Positions 61,091 through 64,000 of a stretch of 64,000 nt of DNA are shown here, piece by piece. The DNA is taken from contig NZ_LBIC01000012.1 of assembly GCF_001005725.1 (NCBI RefSeq), positions 164,656 to 228,655 of the forward strand, given 5' to 3'. Made by a program: the position numbers and the translations under genes. Below the pieces are notes generated by a model. The model made no database searches and was not told the DNA's origin. It saw nothing but the letters and a program-made list of their open reading frames with translations. Numbering within the stretch: the stretch's first letter is position 1; every line of letters begins with the position of its first letter. The stretch comes from Sphingobium chungbukense (GTDB lineage: Bacteria > Pseudomonadota > Alphaproteobacteria > Sphingomonadales > Sphingomonadaceae).

Positions 61091-62350
61091 CTAGCCTGCA
61101 ATGTAGGAGCAGGTCGCGGTTGGCGGCGTTCGTCCGGAGGTGGGATCGTTCGCCCGTGCGAAGCGCTTGATTGATCCCATTTTCGCCGGGGGAATGGCGC
61201 ACCGCACGATTCCGGCTATTTCAGTTGATCCCTTCGCCGTGTCGATCAGACGGAAGCTGACAAGTAGCCCCGCGCTGACAAGGGCCGCTCCGGGAACGCC
61301 AAGAGTGTAGAGCAGGCCCGATCGGGTTCGGCTTGTACCGCCGGATTGCTCGACCGAGATGCGCAATGTCATTGGCGCTTTCAGGGTCGCGTCCTTGTCC
61401 GGGTCGTAAAGCTTTTCCTGTTGGACGGCGAGAGCAAGAGGCGCGACCGGCGCCTTGTCCGTCACTGCATTGAGCGCGAGCGCATAGGCATCGACCGCAG
61501 CTACGGCCGCCTTGACCTTGGTGTCTTCTGCGCAATGGCGCAGGGCGTCTGCATCGCTGAGCATCCCATTATAGCTTTTCAGTATCCCACTGTTGGCAGG
61601 ATCGCCCTGCGCTTCCGACGGAATCTGAAGAGCCAAGCCGGTTGAAGCGTTGCCGAATATATCCGCAGCTTTCCACTTGGCGAGGCCAGCAGAATTTTCG
61701 ACCGCCCTTGTTTCAGCGGCGCCATCCTTTTTGGTGGGAACACCGTCCAATGTGGCGCGCTGATTGAGCAGAATTGCAGCCAGCAATGCGCGATCTTCGA
61801 CCACCAGCGGTATAGAAGCAAAGCTGGTCGATGTCGCAACTGCCGGGATGATATCTCCGACGGACAGATTGACGACCTTGTTGTCGAGAGTCCCGACGTA
61901 AAGGCCTTTTATCTTATCCTTTTTTTCCTGGTCGCCGTCATCTTTCTTCGCGCCGTCTGCCTTTTTTGGGTCCTTGCACATGTGCGTTTCTTTGATACCC
62001 GTCACATAGGCGTGGACGGCTTCAAGTCGCGTCTTCGTGGCATAGTAGGCCGCAGAATTGATCGTCTCGCTACGGGTCAGAAGAAGAACCCCGTTCGTGC
62101 CTATGCGCGAGCGCGTTAGGGCCACGATGGTCGCACCTGCCCGGTTGATCGCGTCGCTTTCCAGCAACGCCGCCTCAATTGCTCCTGCACCGGTGCCCAG
62201 CGTCGTCTTTCCATCTGCCGCTGTTATGCCCAGCGCCGCCGCGATACCGATTTTCTCGACATCATCGCTGTCATCGGCTGCAAGGGCAGGGTTCGCAGCG
62301 ACAAGGCAGGTCATTGCGGTACAAGTCATCATATTGCGAAATCGGCTCAT
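61091..62350 (-). CDS. Exported hypothetical protein
   Basis: A 419-residue protein with a signal peptide (MTCLVAANPALAADDSDD). The region KKADGAKKDDGDQEKKDKIK is a highly charged linker. The C-terminal 100 residues (GVPGAALVSAGLLVSFRLID) form a domain repeated in the fragment at 60703-61017. No family was recognised; a periplasmic or envelope-associated role is likely from the signal peptide. GGGGGAAGA precedes the ATG. It stands as a single minus-strand gene. Confidence 0.75.
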   Translation of the reverse strand: MSRFRNMMTCTAMTCLVAANPALAADDSDDVEKIGIAAALGITAADGKTTLGTGAGAIEAALLESDAINRAGATIVALTRSRIGTNGVLLLTRSETINSAAYYATKTRLEAVHAYVTGIKETHMCKDPKKADGAKKDDGDQEKKDKIKGLYVGTLDNKVVNLSVGDIIPAVATSTSFASIPLVVEDRALLAAILLNQRATLDGVPTKKDGAAETRAVENSAGLAKWKAADIFGNASTGLALQIPSEAQGDPANSGILKSYNGMLSDADALRHCAEDTKVKAAVAAVDAYALALNAVTDKAPVAPLALAVQQEKLYDPDKDATLKAPMTLRISVEQSGGTSRTRSGLLYTLGVPGAALVSAGLLVSFRLIDTAKGSTEIAGIVRCAIPPAKMGSIKRFARANDPTSGRTPPTATCSYIAG

Positions 62351-62561
62351 GTTCTTCCCCCATTAGAAACATGCGACCCTTATTATTTGAGATCTGGCAC
62401 GAAGTTCTGGTGGCGGCAAATGATTCCGTTGAAATTAATATGTCTGATCAGAAATGTTGCTGGTACGAACAAGTGCCGTAGCATGGTCATGTTGGTGCTA
62501 TATCCGTATCGGACGAGATGCTGGCGTCCGGGCGCGAGCCGTATTTGAAGTGGAGGACATA

Positions 62562-62771
62562 ATGGCGAAATTCGAAGGGCGCGAGCTTCTCCTGATGAAG
62601 AAGGCCCTGAGCCTCGCCATTCTTGTGATCGAGCGGCAGCCCGACGGTCCCTTCAAGCCTGAATCTGATCTCGTCGATATGAAGGATCTCGCTGAGCAGT
62701 TGATGGCAGATGACACCGAACTGGAGCATTATCTGTCTGCGGCACAGAGAATCCTGACCGGGAAGCCCTGA
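62562..62771 (+). CDS. Small hypothetical protein (69 residues)
   Basis: A 69-residue acidic, helical protein (KFEGRELLLMKKALSLAILV, then DMKDLAEQLMADDTELEHYL). ATG 62562 has GGAGGACATA before it; the longer open frame upstream is less protein-like. Not recognised. It lies between the exported protein gene and ardC on the plus strand. Confidence 0.65.
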   Translation: MAKFEGRELLLMKKALSLAILVIERQPDGPFKPESDLVDMKDLAEQLMADDTELEHYLSAAQRILTGKP

Positions 62772-63149
62772 CCCTCTGGCTGTTGCTCTCGACTGACCGA
62801 CACTAGCTGCTGAGCGCCCCGCCGTCGGCGGACGGGCTCTTACGCTGCGCGCCAAGCCCCTTGTGGGTCTTGGCCCTCCGGGTTTCGATCCCATGGCGCA
62901 GCTATGGACGCCGCTGGCGCGGCGGCGTCTTCTGGTGGGCCTCCCGAGGAAGCGGGATGGGCCGGCGCTCCCCTCTGACCCCGTCGCGGTCGGCGGCAAC
63001 CCCCGTCGCTGACGCTCCAGGGGGTGCTCCACTTCGTTCCGCCCGTACCGGTGCCGCCGCCCGCTGTGCCGGGGCCCTCTGGTCGCCTTCGCCGCCCCAC
63101 CCCGCTTTCCGGGGGGCCTGGTGCCGGGGGTAGGTTCGAGGAGGATATG
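62772..63149. other. GC-rich leader region of ardC
   Basis: A 378-bp, very GC- and C-rich stretch with no convincing gene. It holds several potential hairpins, including CCCCG-CTTTC-CGGGG at 63100-63114, about 24 bp before the ardC ribosome binding site GAGGAGG (63138-63144). It may be a structured leader or a remnant of another gene. Confidence 0.4.
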
Positions 63150-63956
63150 ATGGGACAAGAACCGACCCGTAGCGCCCGCCGAAAGGGGGGCAGGAAGCCA
63201 GCCGAAACAGGCGCGCCGCGCGCTAATCTCTATGATGAGGTGACGGCCCGTATCATCTTGGAACTGGAAGGGGGGCGTCTCCCTTGGGTGCAGCCATGGG
63301 GCAGCGTTGGGGGAGGGGTCGCGCCCGGCCTTCCGCGCAATGCCCTTACCAGCCGCTGCTATTCCGGCATCAATGTCCTGATCCTGTGGGGCGCGGTCAT
63401 CGAAAATGCCTATCCTTCGCAGGGCTGGCTTACCTTCCGGCAGGCGCTGGAGGCGGGCGGCAATGTGAGGAAGGGTGAGCAGGGAACGACCGTGGTCTAT
63501 GCCGACCGCTTCACCCCCGAAGCCGAAAAGACACGCGCCGAGGCCGAGGGCGGCGACGCAAAGACAATTCCCTTCCTCAAGCGCTTTACCGTCTTCAATG
63601 TCGCGCAATGCGAAGGGCTGCGCCCTGACCTTTCAGGCGACCCCGTGCCGCTGCCCGAACGTGAGATCGTGCCCGTAGCCGAAGCGGTCATCGCCGCCAG
63701 CGGGGTCGAGTTTCGCGTAGGAGGGGCCAGAGCCTATTATGCGCCCGGTCCCGATTTCGTTCAGGTGCCGCCACAGCCCGCCTTTTTCGAGCAGATCAAC
63801 TATTATCGCACCTGCCTGCACGAACTGACCCACGCGACCGGCCACGCCAAGCGGCTGGATCGCAAAATCCTGAACCCGTTCGGCAGCAAGGATTATGCCC
63901 GCGAGGAACTGGTCGCGTTATCTGGACAGTCTGCGCCGCCCGCAACATTGCAGTAA
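63150..63956 (+). CDS. ardC: Antirestriction protein ArdC, 3' end apparently replaced
   Basis: A 268-residue ArdC-family protein. The N-terminal ssDNA-binding domain shows YDEVTARIILELEGGRLPWV, QPWG, RCYSGINVLILWGA and GWLTFRQALEAGGNVRKGEQ. The C-terminal zinc metallopeptidase domain has HELTHATGH near residue 224, with GSKDYAREELVA beyond it. After EELVA the family normally continues with ELGxAFLCADLGI, which is absent; the frame instead ends after LSGQSAPPATLQ. ArdC protects incoming plasmid DNA from host restriction. GAGGAGG at 63138 favours ATG 63150 over ATG 63147. Confidence 0.85.
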   Translation: MGQEPTRSARRKGGRKPAETGAPRANLYDEVTARIILELEGGRLPWVQPWGSVGGGVAPGLPRNALTSRCYSGINVLILWGAVIENAYPSQGWLTFRQALEAGGNVRKGEQGTTVVYADRFTPEAEKTRAEAEGGDAKTIPFLKRFTVFNVAQCEGLRPDLSGDPVPLPEREIVPVAEAVIAASGVEFRVGGARAYYAPGPDFVQVPPQPAFFEQINYYRTCLHELTHATGHAKRLDRKILNPFGSKDYAREELVALSGQSAPPATLQ

Positions 63957-64000
63957 GGTCGGCGATGGACGCCCACGGTAGGCAGTAATCAGGCTGGCCG

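Noticed and set aside
62487..63608. 373-codon minus-strand frame opposite ardC
   Set aside because: Low-complexity Arg/Pro/Gly-rich sequence antisense to ardC and the 69-residue gene, both with strong ribosome binding sites.

Overview
The window reads as part of a large plasmid from a sphingomonad-type alphaproteobacterium (Sphingobium, Novosphingobium or similar). This is inferred from three things seen together: a GC-rich catabolic region with a TonB-dependent receptor and many short-chain dehydrogenases, a complete-looking F-type conjugation operon, and an ArdC antirestriction gene at the right edge. No rRNA, tRNA, CRISPR array or intact insertion sequence was seen, and no relaxase, coupling protein or replication gene lies in the window.

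Positions 1-8.3 kb hold loosely spaced catabolic genes on both strands: an amidohydrolase cut by the left edge, a LuxR-type regulator, two short-chain dehydrogenases, an epoxide-hydrolase-like enzyme, a VOC (glyoxalase-fold) protein and a small STAS-like protein. Positions 8.7-19.8 kb are one minus-strand operon of ten genes: TonB receptor, acyl-CoA dehydrogenase, SCP-x-type thiolase, CoA ligase, a saccharopine-dehydrogenase-like reductase, three SDRs, an EthD protein and an enoyl-CoA hydratase. It ends at a good hairpin terminator at 8538-8561 and faces a divergent AraC-type regulator. This looks like CoA-dependent beta-oxidation of a side chain or alicyclic ring.

Positions 21.0-30.7 kb are a ring-cleavage pathway in two plus-strand operons. 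The upper operon encodes a two-subunit Rieske dioxygenase, a cis-dihydrodiol dehydrogenase and a [2Fe-2S] ferredoxin. The lower operon encodes a meta-cleavage-product hydrolase, an extradiol dioxygenase, a 2-keto-4-pentenoate hydratase, an acylating acetaldehyde dehydrogenase, a 4-hydroxy-2-oxovalerate aldolase and the ferredoxin reductase. A TetR-type repressor gene lies between them on the minus strand. Near-identical 16-bp palindromes precede both operons and are the probable repressor sites. Together the enzymes would turn an aromatic ring into a cis-diol, a catechol, a ring-opened dienoate, a carboxylic acid plus 2-hydroxypentadienoate, and finally pyruvate and acetyl-CoA. The starting compound cannot be read from the sequence.

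Positions 31.5-53.0 kb are a minus-strand F-type transfer operon, in transcription order: lipoprotein, DsbC, TraA pilin, TraL, TraE, TraK, TraB, TraV, TraC ATPase, two small membrane proteins, TraW, TraU, a 109-residue protein, TraN in two pieces, TrbC, a pilin-type S26 peptidase, TraF, a thioredoxin-fold protein, TraH and TraG. Most junctions overlap by 1-30 bp. Two features look regulatory: a 12-bp inverted repeat just before the traA ribosome binding site, and five repeats at exact 20-bp spacing upstream of the operon, beside an XRE regulator gene.

Positions 53.3-64 kb are accessory: XRE, LysR and MarR-like regulators, a large GNAT acyltransferase, several unrecognised proteins, and an ArdC gene whose 3' end appears replaced. 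The most interesting item is a translationally coupled gene pair at 58397-60621. One protein has a C-terminal HEPN-like R-x4-H motif and the other a PD-(D/E)xK-like D...QFK motif. This is a candidate two-gene defence or toxin system with no name known to me.
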